From Erythroxylum novogranatense (taxonomy: Eukaryota > Streptophyta > Magnoliopsida > Malpighiales > Erythroxylaceae), in contig CM057227.1 in the NCBI GenBank assembly GCA_029891385.1, positions 92,776,818-92,840,817 on the forward strand: a DNA stretch of 64,000 nt. Reading direction: 5' to 3'. Positions 22,737 through 34,352 of the stretch are shown here, piece after piece. Made by a program: the position numbers and the translations under genes. The notes below the pieces were generated by a model, which had not been told where the DNA came from, ran no database searches, and saw only the letters and a program-made list of their open reading frames with translations. Within the stretch, counting starts at the first letter, position 1; every line of letters starts with the position of its first letter.

Positions 22737-22820
22737 ACTAAGTGAAGATCGCTTTAAAGAAATCAGACGCAACCTCAATATGATGATGTTAACGGACCAT
22801 CCATCTGGTTTTTCATAAAG
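22737..22820 (+). pseudogene. Copia copy B: RNase H tail
   Basis: About 25 codons match the end of pol in copy D (58247-58331): LSEDRFKEIRRNLNM followed by MLTDHPSGFS and a TAA. All upstream pol sequence is missing and replaced by the truncated LTR of copy A. Confidence 0.8.
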
Positions 22821-22940
22821 ACAAGACACACAGACGGAGGAGTTAACGGACCATCCATCTGTTTTTTTTTATAAAGACAAGACAGACAGACGGAGGAGTT
22901 AACGGACCATTCATCTGGTTTTTCTTTTTAAAGACAAGAC
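22789..22940 (+). repeat. Tandem repeat after pol, copy B (three units)
   Basis: Three units of about 54-58 bases, each with GTTAACGGACCATCCATCTG...AAAGACAAGACA...GACGGAGGA. It is homologous to the arrays at 19450 and 58309. Confidence 0.8.
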
Positions 22941-23178
22941 AGTGGAACGGTGGAATTAACAGCGTTAGACGGTTTCAGACTTAAAACTTCTTTCACAAGG
23001 AAAAATTTAAGAGGGAAAAAGGCTGTCAGATCATCGAGAAGTACAATCGTTCTAGAATTTGCCATAAAATCCCTCAAAACTGACTTTTGGGATTTCTACC
23101 GAATCGAGAAATTGTTGCTTCTCTGAAATCTCTCTGAAATCTTTTCAACCAAGTTCCTACTCAATCAGAATCAGCAAG

Positions 23179-25486
23179 ATGAATGTCAAGCCTATTTTGC
23201 GAGTTGATCCAGGAGCAAACTGGGGAAGATTGGTAAACTTCGAAGAACTAAGAAAGGAACAAATGGATATAGAGCCAGAGATAATAGCGGCAGGTTGGAG
23301 AAACTTCTTTCAAATACGAGATCAAGTCTATCTCAAAGAAGTTTATGAGTTACCGAAGAATACTAAAAGCAGTGGGACGATACAATCGTGTCATATGTAG
23401 AAACACACCCGTTATAAGAACGAAGGAGTTAGTGGAGAAAGTCACCTTGAATGTCCGAGGAGTGGAGTTCAACCTTTAACATGGTGAAATGGATGACTAA
23501 GTTGAAGATGAACGAAGATGAAGTTACTCGTCAACTTTATGGATGTAACAACCTAATTGAAAGGAGAGCCTCTTGGTTGGTACCAAAGCAAGGGTATTGT
23601 TCATGGTTCTTTCAGGATCGTGTGTTATCTAGAATAGGTTCACGACATCGTCACTACTGGATGAACAATGTATCCTTCATCTTGAATCATCAACCAATAG
23701 ATTTACCTTTTCCGATTTTTAACTATATGGTAAAATCAATAAAGGATCTGAACACCCTTCCATATGGGATGTTGTTGACAAGAATATTTAGAAGTCGGCA
23801 TCGATGGATTGGGGAGTTCGACGGAAGGTATCATTAGAAGCTACATAGATTCAACATCGATTGCCAAAATGGGTCCGAGATTTTAGATAGAAAAGGAGCG
23901 AAGCACCAAGAAAACCAACAACCGAGGGGAGCCAATACCAAGAAATCCTCTATGAAGGGAACAACATCACATTCTCGGGAACCAAAGTCGAGAAGTGTTC
24001 GATTCTTTGAATCAGTAACTTAAAACGTAAAGGGAACCTCTCACGAGTGACATTCCAAAGAAGAAAAAGGTCACCCGAGCTGAAACTCGTGCGACAAAAA
24101 GAAGCCACTCAATCCACACAATCAAGCCATTCAAAGCATTATGAAGGCAGAGATCAAAAGCTACAAAGTCGTCATCATCAATCCTTCGTAAAGATTCGAA
24201 ACTCAATCTCAAGGAAGTGGAAGAAAAGAAAAGAAGAACCCGAGAAGAGAAAATGCAATCTAAAAGGTCACCGAGGTTAAAGAAGATGAGTGCAAGAAAA
24301 GAAGAAACTTCAACAACAGAGCAGAGTCTAAGAATGCAAGGCTAGAAACTATTGTTGATATGTTGATTTTCTTCAAGCTAATGTGGAAACTGCCATCAAG
24401 ATAGTGTGGAAGTTGTTACGGTAATATTAAGGATTCTCACAATGTCCTTAATAATACATTTTTGAAGAAGTAGTTTCTACTACTTTTCATTCTTCAATTG
24501 TCCATAAACAAGTTGCTACACATGTTATGGGACGTAAGGCTACTAAAAAGTTGTGAATGTAATGACCAATGTTCCATCCAAGTATTTAACCTTCAAGAGA
24601 AAGTTGGGAACATAGATTGGTTGTTACAGAGGAGAAGAAGACCAAATCATATCATCCGAGATAAACCAAAAAGATTTGTCAAAGCCTTCTTCAAATCAGT
24701 TGAATATGATAATGGCATTTTACATCTGTTAGATAGGGGCTACAAAAACTTTTATGATCAACTGAAGAGAGTTGCAAAAGAACCATATCCACCAGAGCCA
24801 TTTGGAGAGCGTCTCACTTCTTATCCAATCATCGACAAGATAAAGATGATCAAGGTGGTACCTGATTTACAACCACCAAATTTTTTTGAACTCAAGTATG
24901 AGAAAATGAAGCTGAAAGTTCAACCACAGCCAGTCTTGGATGACATGACTTCTGATCAGATTGCAGAAGCAGTGAAACTGATTGATGAAGCATGTGAAAA
25001 GAAAAGAAGTGGTACCTCTATCTGCGCTTATCAAGATCCGGATCAAGCCAAACCGAGGCTACAGCAGATGATCCATGTGGAGGCACTATCGTAGCGGTCA
25101 ATATTGCTCACCGATTGGCAACTCGTAATGTTGTTATACTATTTTACGTAACATTCTCGAAATCGACCTCTCGTGGAGATCAACTCAATTCGAAGCTATG
25201 CCATGGTTTGGAAGCACCGTTTCACGACACGTGATCCCTTTGATCTTGATATTCCTAAACAAGTCTGTATATGTTCCTCCACCTCTCCTACAAATCATTG
25301 AATCAAATGTCTCAAAAGAGAAGCTTATACAACAACGATTGCTATTGTTGAAAAGCAAGTTGTTGAGACAGAATCCTCGATCGCAAATTTGAATCATCAA
25401 CTTTAAAGAAGCAAGTTGAAACTTGATAAGGATATGAAGAAAATTAAGAAGATGCTGAAAAGTTGATGAAGCAGATTGGGAAATAG
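23179..25486 (+). pseudogene. Copia copy B third ORF (env-like), broken
   Basis: ATG 23179 opens a 73-codon frame: MNVKPILRVDPGANWGRLVN, then MDIEPEIIAAGWRNFFQIRD. Later frames give MTKLKMNEDEVTRQLYG (23487-23540), a basic middle, and a well-preserved 198-codon frame (24498-25094). That frame carries RDKPKRFVKAFFKSVEYDNG, PDLQPPNFFELKYEKM and SDQIAEAVKLIDEACEKK. The end is a lysine-rich helical tail and TAG 25484-25486. It clearly belongs with copies A and D and is more distantly related to copy C. It is not translatable as one protein. No signal peptide or membrane segment is visible. Confidence 0.75.
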
Positions 25487-25654
25487 ATTTTTGATTAATA
25501 ACAAATAGGGGAGAAGGAAGAATCGAAAGAAGAATCATTTGAAAGGAAAAGGCGTATGAATATTTTGTAAAAGCGAAGTTATTTCGATCTCTTAATATTC
25601 AGATATTTTGATACTTTTCATATTTCTCTAATTCACAAGTATTTGTTATCATCA

Positions 25655-25667
25655 AAAAGGGGGAGAA
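25655..25667 (+). promoter_or_regulatory. Polypurine tract, copy B
   Basis: AAAAAGGGGGAGAA directly precedes the LTR start (TGTTCAGTC) at 25668. Confidence 0.75.
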
Positions 25668-26339
25668 TGTTCAGTCAAACCAGACTTCACGTATTAAATA
25701 ATTTTGATGACAAACAAAGAGAACTATACAACAAAGAGAAATATACAAATGAAAAGTAGTACGCATGAGAAAAATCAGCTGAAAGGAAGAAAAGCAGACG
25801 GAAGCTAAAAGAAAAGACGGAAGCATTTTACTTAAAAAATGCATTTAAAGCTAAAAGAAAAGGAGGCGGAAGCACTTTACTTAAAGATGACGGAAGCTAA
25901 AAGAAAAGGAGCGGAAGCACTTTACGAAGACGAGAGGAAGCTAAAAGAAAAGCGAGGCGAAACCATTTTACAAAAGATGATTTAAGCTAAAAGATAAACC
26001 AGATTTTAAGCTAAGCAAAAATGACTAAGCTTTTTTCGAAAAGCAGACGGAAGCATTTTACAAAAAGCAGACGGAAGCCTTAGGAACAGAAAAGCAGCCG
26101 ATACAAAAAATCAGACGGAATCAATTGCTGTGTTTCTCTCTCTAACCCTTACTTTATCTAAATCGTACTTTTCATATTAACAAGTTTTAAACTAGTTACA
26201 CATTGACTTACGATAAATGTTTGAGAGAACAAATCATATCTCTAAAGGGGTTAACGATAAGTTTATCACAATTCAACCCGCCCTTCTTGTGCATCTTGAT
26301 CATATTATTGCTCAATATATTAACGTGTAATTTACTTTG
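25668..26339 (+). mobile_element. Copia copy B 3' LTR, 672 bp, decayed
   Basis: It starts TGTTCAGTCAAACCAGAC and ends ATTAACGTGTAATTTACTTTG, matching the copy D LTR end ATTAACGTGTGATTTACTTCA. The terminal CA is changed to TG. It contains many altered GACGGAAGC repeats and is about 440 bp shorter than the copy D LTR. Confidence 0.75.
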
Positions 26340-28230
26340 AAGAATTGTAATAATAGATAGCATAATATCGTAACTGCTTCGTCTCCGTTTCCAGTTCCTC
26401 TGACATCATGTTCAAGTTCAATTTACATTAACATCCAATACGTAAATCCGAAGTCGTAGTCCCTCCATTGTTTTCCTAATATCGTGGTCAATTCTATTAT
26501 TAATTGAGTTTCCTACCCAAAGTGCCCATAATGTTTTATAGCAAATCTGATGTAGTTCGTCAAAGCTCGTTACTTCTCTGACAAGAAAATTGAGCTTCCG
26601 TCTGCTTTTCTCATTAAATGCCTTTTGTGCTTCGTACATTTGTGTTCAGATTGCCCGCTTCTAAATGCATCTTTATGTCTTCGTCTGACGTTTGTATTCT
26701 CCATGCTAATTCGTTACGGGATGTTGCCTTGTTCAAGTTCAATTTAGATGAATGCTTCCTACCCAGATCCATTATGTTTTATAGCAAATTTGATGTATTT
26801 CATCAAAGCTCATTACTTCTCTCGAAGAAAATTGAACTTAAATCGCTTTTCGATTCCTCCGCCAGGCTTTGGCCCGCTTTTAAATGCATCTTTATATCTT
26901 CGCTCTAATTTTCTTATTGTAAAATACGTATTGTTAACTTCGTCTACTTTTTCAACTCCGTGTATATTTTTAACTTCGTCTACTTTTTCATCTCCGTCTA
27001 TATTTATAACTTCGTCTACTTTTTCAATTCCATCTATTTTTAAGTTCGTCTACTTTCTCAACTCCATCTGTTTTTCTCTGCTTCCTCTGTCTTGTCAAGT
27101 TCGTGTGTTAGAGCTGAGGAAAAGCAGACGATGGAAAACCAACCAGAGCAAATCACGTCCGAATTAACAAGCAGGACGATAGAATAAGCAAATCACCTCC
27201 CAATTAAGAAGCGAGACGATAGAAGTGAAACGACCAAATTCAGATATTGAAAATTAAAATGCAGACTCAAGTAAGACATAAAGCACAAAAAGTTAGAGCA
27301 TAAAACTTTACAAAGCGATATGTCTTAAACTAGATGATTCCTCCTGATAATCCTCAAACCTCTGCTTTGACAGAGGAGTTCCTTTCTGACATGAAAAAAA
27401 TATATGTACAAGGAAAGAGAATGCCAACTCCCTCTCCTGTTCAACTCCGTCTTCTGTTGAAGTTCCCTCTGCTTTTCAATAGCTCTTACCCAAAAACTGA
27501 TTCACATTATGAATGACTACAAGAAAGATCAACATTGTTACAATCTTTCCATTAGATTATCATCAAAGATAACAACATTCTTCATTCAAGTCTTGCTATT
27601 TTCTTAGAATCGCTTTTTTTTGTACACAATCTTCATACTCAAACAGGCTTTGAATCTTATTTTTGCGTCTCTGCTTCGTCTGATTCTTTCCACCATTTTT
27701 CCACACTCAATGCTTTCAACTGCTTCTTGATTCTTCTTTCTTGAATCTTTACAGAAACGGTTAATCAGTTGACTTCCCTAACTAACTCGAATCGACTCTT
27801 GATCCGCTTGATTCTTCTCCTGAAATACATTATTCACGTTTTCTACATTTTACTATTTGCATCTGCGTCTGTTTTAGTATTCGCGTCTGCGTCTCATTTT
27901 ATGCATAAATGCGCTTTGTTGAAGATTTTCCACTAGATTATCTATCGAAGATAACAATCGCTTTTCTTTCATCTACTTTTGAACTTTCGTCCGTTCTTCT
28001 TCTTTAAATGCCTTTTCAACGCCTTACTACTTGAACGTATTTTTGCTTCTTTGAGCATGTTCTTGTTCTTCTTTATTTAAAGCGATTCGGTTGATGTCAT
28101 TTCAACTCCGATTAAATTTCACTTACCAATTCCATAATTCTTCTTGGAGTATCTGAATTGACTAATCCTTCTTGAAAACATTGTAAATTATTTTATCTTA
28201 TCTGAAAGAAAGTTATTTCATCTTAGCTCT
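26340..28230 (-). mobile_element. Reverse-strand copia LTR debris
   Basis: Reversed LTR words recur: CTTTACAGAAACGGTTAATCAGTTGACTTCCCTAACTAACTC at 27757-27797, and TTCTTCTTTATTTAAAGCGATTC with GGAGTATCTGAATTGACTAATCC at 28065-28170. The latter match 14490-14590. Two halves (26400-26640 and 26690-26910) repeat each other with GACATCATGTTCAAGTTCAATTTA-type wording. A CTTCGTCTACTTTTTCAACTC array lies at 26935-27090. No gene is supported. Confidence 0.55.
26935..27090 (-). repeat. AACTTCGTCTACTTTTTCAACTCC minisatellite
   Basis: Six to seven imperfect units of about 25 bases. This is the reverse-strand form of the repeats at 230-330 and related to 13780-14030. Confidence 0.7.
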
Positions 28231-28929
28231 TCTCCCAACCGATGATTATCTGATTACATTTTCAAATTATTTTTATTTAATCTGTCATCTTAAATTTTGC
28301 CTGCAGATAAATTCATGGGCACTTTCATCACAAGATTCTTGTGATGTTAACTCGCTAGTTTCTCTTTATTCATTTCTCTAACTCTCACGACCACAGCCTG
28401 CTTCTCCTCTATTTATACTACATCCACATGCCATGTCATTTAATGAATGAGGAAAGACTCTCATGCCCTCCTTATAAGCCTACTAACTTAACTCTTTAAG
28501 TGTTCTTCCAAAATTGCCCTTAAAAGTTGATATCTTGGCTCCAAATTCTGATCAGGTAAATAAAGGAATTTTACAAAAATTTCTTCTTCATAATGTTCTC
28601 CTCGATCATACGAATCCAACGCAACGAACCACGCTCAATTCGGATCTAAAGCGAAGAAGTTATGGCCAAAATACTATCGGACTGCATAAAAATCGAGATC
28701 GCACATCGCACCGAGTTTCATTCCAATATCCGACAGTCTTAGAGGCTCCATCTTGATCGGGGTTCTTCATCAAAGTTGTAGCCTTATAACTTTAGTTTAA
28801 TCTCCAATTTGAATCACCTCAATCCGAGCTCTGTAGCTTCATATATCCTCAAAATACTGATCTGTGTGCATCGCTTTTCCTTCCATCTCGCTTTCTCGCT
28901 CATCATCGATTTTCTATCGCCCGATTTAT

Positions 28930-29065
28930 CGTTCATCGCCTGATTTACTGTTCATCGCCTGATTTCCTTCGTCTGACTTTTCCATCAGCTGATTTTGCAT
29001 CAGCTGATTTTGGATCAACTGATTTGCATCAGCTGATTTTGCATCGGTGATTTTCATCGGTGATT
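28930..29065. repeat. CATCAGCTGATTTTG minisatellite
   Basis: About eight units of 15-17 bases. It is the reverse-complement relative of the array at 500-862. TCAGCTGA is itself palindromic. Confidence 0.8.
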
Positions 29066-29639
29066 TTTCCTCCAAACTTCAAACGCTTATAACTTTTAAC
29101 TCCGAACTCCAAATTGGACAAAATTGATGTCTATTTCATAGAGAAAAGACTGATCTACAATGTTCATGAAGAACTTAAATCCAAATTCAGTCTCTAAAAG
29201 GGTCAAATGTCTCAATTAATCTTTCATCTGATTTTTGCATCTTCCGGTTTTCCTATCATTTGGTTTTTCTATCACCTGGTTTTTCTATCCAAGACACATG
29301 TCCACTTATATAGATCATATTTTTGACTCCGATATCCAAATTGGGCAAACTTGGTATCTATCTCATAGAGAAAGAGAGATCTACAACTTTCAAGAAGGAA
29401 ATTTTATCTAAATCTATCGATATCAAGTCCATATCGTCTGCTTTTGCTTCAGCTGGTTTTTCTATCAGCTGGTTTTCCATCATCTGATTTCTATCAGACA
29501 TGTTTTGCGCAAATGCCATAACTTTCTCTATAGGTGTCGAAATGACTTCATTCTTAGACGGTTAGAAAGTAGACATCTAGATCTATAACTATCATGAAGA
29601 CTACAAAGGCTGATTCTATCTCCTACATTCTGTAGCATC

Positions 29640-29880
29640 CACTTTTCCTATCAGCTGGTTTTGCTACAAGATATCGTCTGTTTTTGCTTCTGATTGCATC
29701 GCCGGTTTTTGCTCTGATTGCATCGCCTGGTTTTTGCTATGATTGCATCGTCTGGTTTTGCTACAGTGCATCGTCTGGTTTTGCTACAGTGCATCGCCTG
29801 GTTTTTCTACAGTGCATCGTCTAGTTTTTGCTACGGTGCATCGTCGTTTTTGCTAAAGGCATCGTCTCGGTTTTCAATCA
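29640..29880. repeat. GCATCGTCTGGTTTTGCTACAGT minisatellite
   Basis: Nine or more imperfect units of 22-26 bases with variants (GATTGCATCGCCTGGTTTTTGCT). It lies inside the reverse gypsy-like LTR. Confidence 0.85.
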
Positions 29881-30887
29881 CCTAAACAACATCAAAACTT
29901 CAATCTATCATAACTTCTAGCCCCGATATCGAAAATTCATGCAAACTTTATGGCTACCGAAAGCCCTCAACAAGCACTACATGTTCATGAATATCATTTT
30001 ATCAAATTTCACTTAAATCAAAAGTCAACTATTCATCCCCAAAAGTCAAACTTTCATAATTCTTCATATTTTCACACCTTCACTAATTCTTCCAATTCTC
30101 ACTCTTTCAATCTTTATTTCCTACCTTTCAACTTCCATTTCAATCATCTTAATCAACTCATTCATTTTAACTTTCATTAACTCATAATATTCACTCGACA
30201 TTTCATAACATATACATATCTCTTTAAAGCCTCAAAGTCATCAAGACCAATCCATTCTTTCCATCTTGATTTCACATTTTCCTCACTACCACAATACTCT
30301 TCGTCAATCTACTTCAAGCACGATTCAATCTTCACAACTTAATCTATAACATAATACATATACAAAATACTCATTCTTTCCATACTTAAATCCTCCATAT
30401 ACAATTCATTCAACACATTCTTATGACAAACATTAAGCCATTTCTCAAATCATCCATAAGCCACAAAATACATACTTTTAGAATAAATTTTGAAAGCAAC
30501 CACATATCACACAAAGTTCATTCACAAAGTTCATATACACAACTTATGGCACATTTTCAAATCAATGCAAGGTCATACTTGAACAAGCATTGGCAGAACA
30601 CAATAAAAGGTTCTTTACAAAGCTTTAGTGGGCATTTCTAGCCCCAATAAATCGAAGTCTCAAAATTTGCAATTTCAAAGAAGTTACATAAATAGTAACT
30701 ATACAAACTTACTTTTTCAATTATAAAGATGTTACCCATAATACAACATACACAAAAACCCATTTCACGCTTTAACCCCCAAATATCATTTAAAATTTCT
30801 CCAATTCACATTACCCAAATAAATATTTAACATCACTAATTTCTCATTTAATAATTCTGACATTCAATTAAAGTTCGGGGCCCAACA

Positions 30888-31621
30888 TCCGATGCATCCT
30901 TCAAACCTTTTGTTGAAAGATGAACTTGGTAAGAAGGTGGATCAAACCCTGTATAGAGGGATGATCAGTTCTTTACTGTATCTTACAGCAAGTCGACTTG
31001 ATATTTTATTCAGTGTATGCTTGTGTGCAAGGTTTCAGGCCGATCCTAGAGAGTCTCATTATATTGCTATTAAAAGAATTATGAGATATCTCGCAGGTAC
31101 TACTGATCTTTGCTTAATGTTTGAGAAAGGTAAAGATTTCAGGATAATTGGATATTGCGACACGGACTATGTCGGAGATAGAATCGAAAGGAAGAGCACA
31201 AGTGGAGGATGTCACTTTCTTGGCGCAAACCTAGTTTCCTGGTCAAGCAAGAGACAAAGTTCGATAGCTCTATCAAGCGCCAAGCGAGTATATATCTCAC
31301 GTAAGTCGTTGTTCACAAACATTGTGGATCAAATATCAACTTGAAGACTATTCAATACAAGAAGAGGAGATTCCAATTTACTGCGACAACACCAGTGCAA
31401 TTAACCTGTCAAAGAATCCGATTCAGCATTCGAGGGTGAAACACATCGAAGTTAGACATCACTTCTTAAGAGACTATGTTCAGAGGAAGGTAGTTAAACT
31501 TCAGTTCGTCAAAACAGAGTATCAGTGGGCAGACATCTTCACCAAAACACTGAGTGAAGAACGGTTCCAGGCGATTAGACACAACCTTAACATGGTTATG
31601 TTAAGCGAACAGTCAGACTAA
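30888..31621 (+). pseudogene. Copia copy C RNase H region
   Basis: The frame 30892-31344 reads MHPSNLLLKDELGKKVDQTL, then MISSLLYLTASRLDILFSVC, MRYLAGTTDLCLMFEKGKDF and CDTDYVGDRIERKSTSGGCH. The second frame (31322-31621) reads WIKYQLEDYSIQEEEIPIYCD, then NPIQHSRVKHIEVRHHFLRD and ADIFTKTLSEERFQAIRHNL, and ends at TAA. This is the end of copia pol (RT connection and RNase H, which degrades the RNA strand during reverse transcription). A frameshift near 31310-31330 joins the halves. Gag, integrase and most of RT are absent because the left side is cut by the LTR ending at 30887. Confidence 0.85.
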
Positions 31622-31884
31622 AGGGACGTCAAAAATAATGGCGTCAGATATAGTAAGTTACAGCTGGTAACTTCTCTGACAAGAAAGTTTTAGAGGGAAA
31701 CACTTCACGACCTTTAGAATCCCGACGATACTAGGGCACACGTGATAAGACCCTTCAAGTAGCCTAAATGTTGAAATCATTGCGGTTACTCTCATCTCTA
31801 GACGGTTCATCTTGATTTCCAATTTCTCTCAACCATCCTACCCTAGAAGAAAAGCTTACCAAAGACAGTTTTCGTTCTGAAACA
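31622..31884 (+). other. Leader between pol and third ORF, copy C
   Basis: A 263-base spacer. It lacks the approximately 55-base tandem repeats found in copies A, B and D. It shares the words AGAAAGTTTTAGAGGGAAA and GAAATTTCT-like text with those leaders (compare 58500-58525), possibly an untranslated leader or splice-acceptor region for the third ORF. Confidence 0.4.
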
Positions 31885-34149
31885 ATGGAGACAGCTAAGA
31901 TTTTCGGAAGGCATGTGGATTTCGAGTCACTAAGAAGGGATGACATGGACATAGAACCTGAGATTAAAATAGCTAGTTGGAGGAATTTCTTCAAGATACG
32001 AGAAACATTGTACACCGATGAGGTATTTGATTTTTGAAAGAATGCTCAACTTGTAGACAACACTATTATATCCTCAGTACACGGTATATCTGTTGTCGTG
32101 ACTAAGGAGCTGATAAGGAAGGTGACCGATTGTCCATCGATTGGTGAGACTCTCTCAACCAAGGCAAAGTGGATGACAATGGTCAATATGAAGGAAAAAG
32201 ATGTTAGCAAACAACTGTATGGAGTGAACGACCCTTCGGAGAGGAAGACTTCGAGTCTGATTCGAAAAGCTAGGGTTCTTCATGTAATTTTTTTTAATTG
32301 CATCTTACCCAGAGTAGGTTCAAGACATTTGGTGACCACTCTGGATGAACAGTGTTTGTTCTACCTGTTGAATCGCAATCCTATTGATTTACCCTTTTTA
32401 ATCTTTCATTATATGATTAAGGGGATGAAGGATACAAATAACTATCCTTATGACATGCTTCTTACAAGTATTTTTAAGGAATTCGAAGTCCTTTTACATA
32501 GAGGAAATAGAAGGATTGTACCTATGAAGAGTACTATTGACTCAGTAACTATACGACAAATGGGTCTGAGGACAGTGATTCAGGAAGATGCAGACTCTTC
32601 AAGGAGAACTAGAACTGAGGGGGAGCGGTTATTAAAGAATTCTCCAGCAACAAGTTCTAGATCTCATGGAAGTGTGAGTATGCAAATAGAAGAAAGGAGA
32701 AGGTTAAACAAAAAGTCTTTGATAAAACTAGCATGTCCTAGAGAAGAGTATGATATTGCTCGGAGGATAGACGATGGTGCAACAAAAAGAAAAGGAGAGA
32801 ATCTGTTGGATGAAATCACTAAGAAAGCAAGGAGATCCCCTAGGATTCGAACCTTAAGGCAACAAGAAGAGAGAAGAACCAAAGAGCAGGAACAAGAAGA
32901 AGCCTCTGGATCCAGCGCACCAAGGGAAAAGGTGACAAGATCTCTCGTCTCAATTTTGGAGGAAGAATCAGCCAAACAGAGCAAGGAAACTGAGAAGAAG
33001 AGAAAATTGGAGTCTGAGACACAGAAGTCCCAATTGAAGAAAACTCCAAGAATAAAAACTAAAGTGGTTAGTCGAAGGAGGAGTTTGTCTACTCCTTAGG
33101 AAGCTAATCAAGAGAAGAATACTCCCATTTTTTAGAAAACAGAGGAACCAGTGGAGCCTAACCTGGTTCAGCCTACCCCTGTCAATAATCAACAAGAAGT
33201 CACAACAGATTTGAGCTCAGTGCAGGTACCATTGAAACAATCTGATGAACCTAGTCTGGTTGCTCATAACTATTCCAAATTTTTAAGACAGGATAAGTTT
33301 GAAATTAGACTGGTTGAAGTTGTGACAAGGAGGAGTACTGCTATTGCTATCTGCAATCAACCTAGAAGGCAGATAAAGGCTGTCTTACAACCTATTCTGC
33401 TAAATGGTGAGACATGGCACATATTGAATGAAGACAAAAGGAACTTCTATGATACGTTAAGGTATGCTGCTACAAGGCCATACCCTACAAAAATGTCTTC
33501 TCATCCGTGCACTATTTATCCAGTCACAGAACAATCAATAATAAAGGTTGTACCAGACATTCAGCCAAGATATCCCTTGGATTTGAATAAGGGGAAATCG
33601 AAACTCTTTCCTAAAGAAGTTAGTGATGATCTGTCCGCAGATCAAATTGAAGAAGAAGTGCGGAAAATTAATGAGGCATGCGCTTCTAAAGAGAATAATG
33701 GTGGAGCTAGTTGTAGCTATACTGATAAGAAAGAAGATTGTCCAGTAAGGGGAAGATTAAAAACAGGGACATTCATTGAATTCCTTGTCCAGACAGTTTT
33801 GCGTATTAGACCCTTATCTAATACACTGTCTATTGAAGCTAAAGGCATACCCTTGCAAGGAAGACAGTTGCTGATGCTACCTGCTCCCTATGACTTGGAT
33901 ATTCCAGAGTCAAGTGTATTCATTCATCCACCCACATTTGAGATTAATGAAGACTATGTTCCATCCTCGGACGCATATGCTACAACAATTACGTTCACTG
34001 CACCCTCCGAAGAAAATGGTCAATCCTCCTCAACATTTTCCTCCCAAGCAGAAATCAGTCAATTACGTGGAGAAGTAAACGAGATAAACGAGACGATGAA
34101 TGATCTGAAGAAAATGATGACAGAACTGTTGAAGAGTCGTCGTCATTAA
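31885..34149 (+). pseudogene. Copia copy C third ORF (env-like), nearly intact, three in-frame stops
   Basis: A single frame of about 755 codons runs from ATG 31885 to TAA 34147-34149. It is interrupted only by TGA at 32035 (where copies A, D and X have Trp) and TAG at 33097 and 33133. N-terminal region: GRHVDFESLRRDDMDIEPEI, ASWRNFFKIRET, QLYGVNDPSERKTSSLIRKA, SRHLVTTLDEQCLFYLLNRN and FHYMIKGMKDTNNYPYDMLL. This is similar to the 'putative plant transposon protein' domain. The middle is basic and likely disordered (KKARRSPR, EKKRKLE, SRRRSLS). The C-terminal region has KVVPDIQPRYPLDL, SADQIEEEVRKINEACAS and PAPYDLDIPESSVF, then a coiled-coil-like EVNEINETMNDLKKMMTELL near the end. I see no signal peptide or membrane helix, so an envelope role is doubtful. 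Nuclear-localisation-like basic clusters are visible. Confidence 0.8.
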
Positions 34150-34338
34150 TCATTTTTTATTATAACAAATAGGGGAGAAGAGAATGAGCAGAAGAGGAAT
34201 GGAAATTGTCAAATATTAAGGGTGTGACTGAAGGAGCTGAAGAAGAAGGAAGAAGAAGAAAATTTCTTTTGAAGATAAGTTTTTTTTTCTTATACATTGT
34301 ATTTTGTTTTTCTTGATTGTATATAATTTGTTATAATC

Positions 34339-34352
34339 AAAAAGGGAGAAAT
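34339..34352 (+). promoter_or_regulatory. Polypurine tract, copy C
   Basis: AAAAAGGGAGAAAT directly precedes the LTR start at 34353. Confidence 0.75.

Larger units (their letters stand above)
28231..30887 (-). mobile_element. Reverse-strand gypsy-like LTR abutting copia copy C
   Basis: The right edge is GGGGCCCAACA (30877-30887), the reverse of the LTR start TGTTGGGCCCC seen at 52309 and 60145. It shares CTCCTTATAAGCC...AACTTAA...GATCAGGTAAAT (28470-28562) with the reverse LTR at 48022-52308 (50855-50960). It also shares GGGCATTTCT(A/T)...CCCCAATA near 30630 (compare 52225). It contains two minisatellites. The left end is not clear; a candidate is near 28232. It cuts copia copy C just upstream of GATGCATCCTTC (30891). 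Confidence 0.65.

Noticed and set aside
28930..29880. Regularly spaced repeats considered as a CRISPR array
   Set aside because: There are no unique spacers of constant length; the units are contiguous imperfect minisatellites in a plant LTR.
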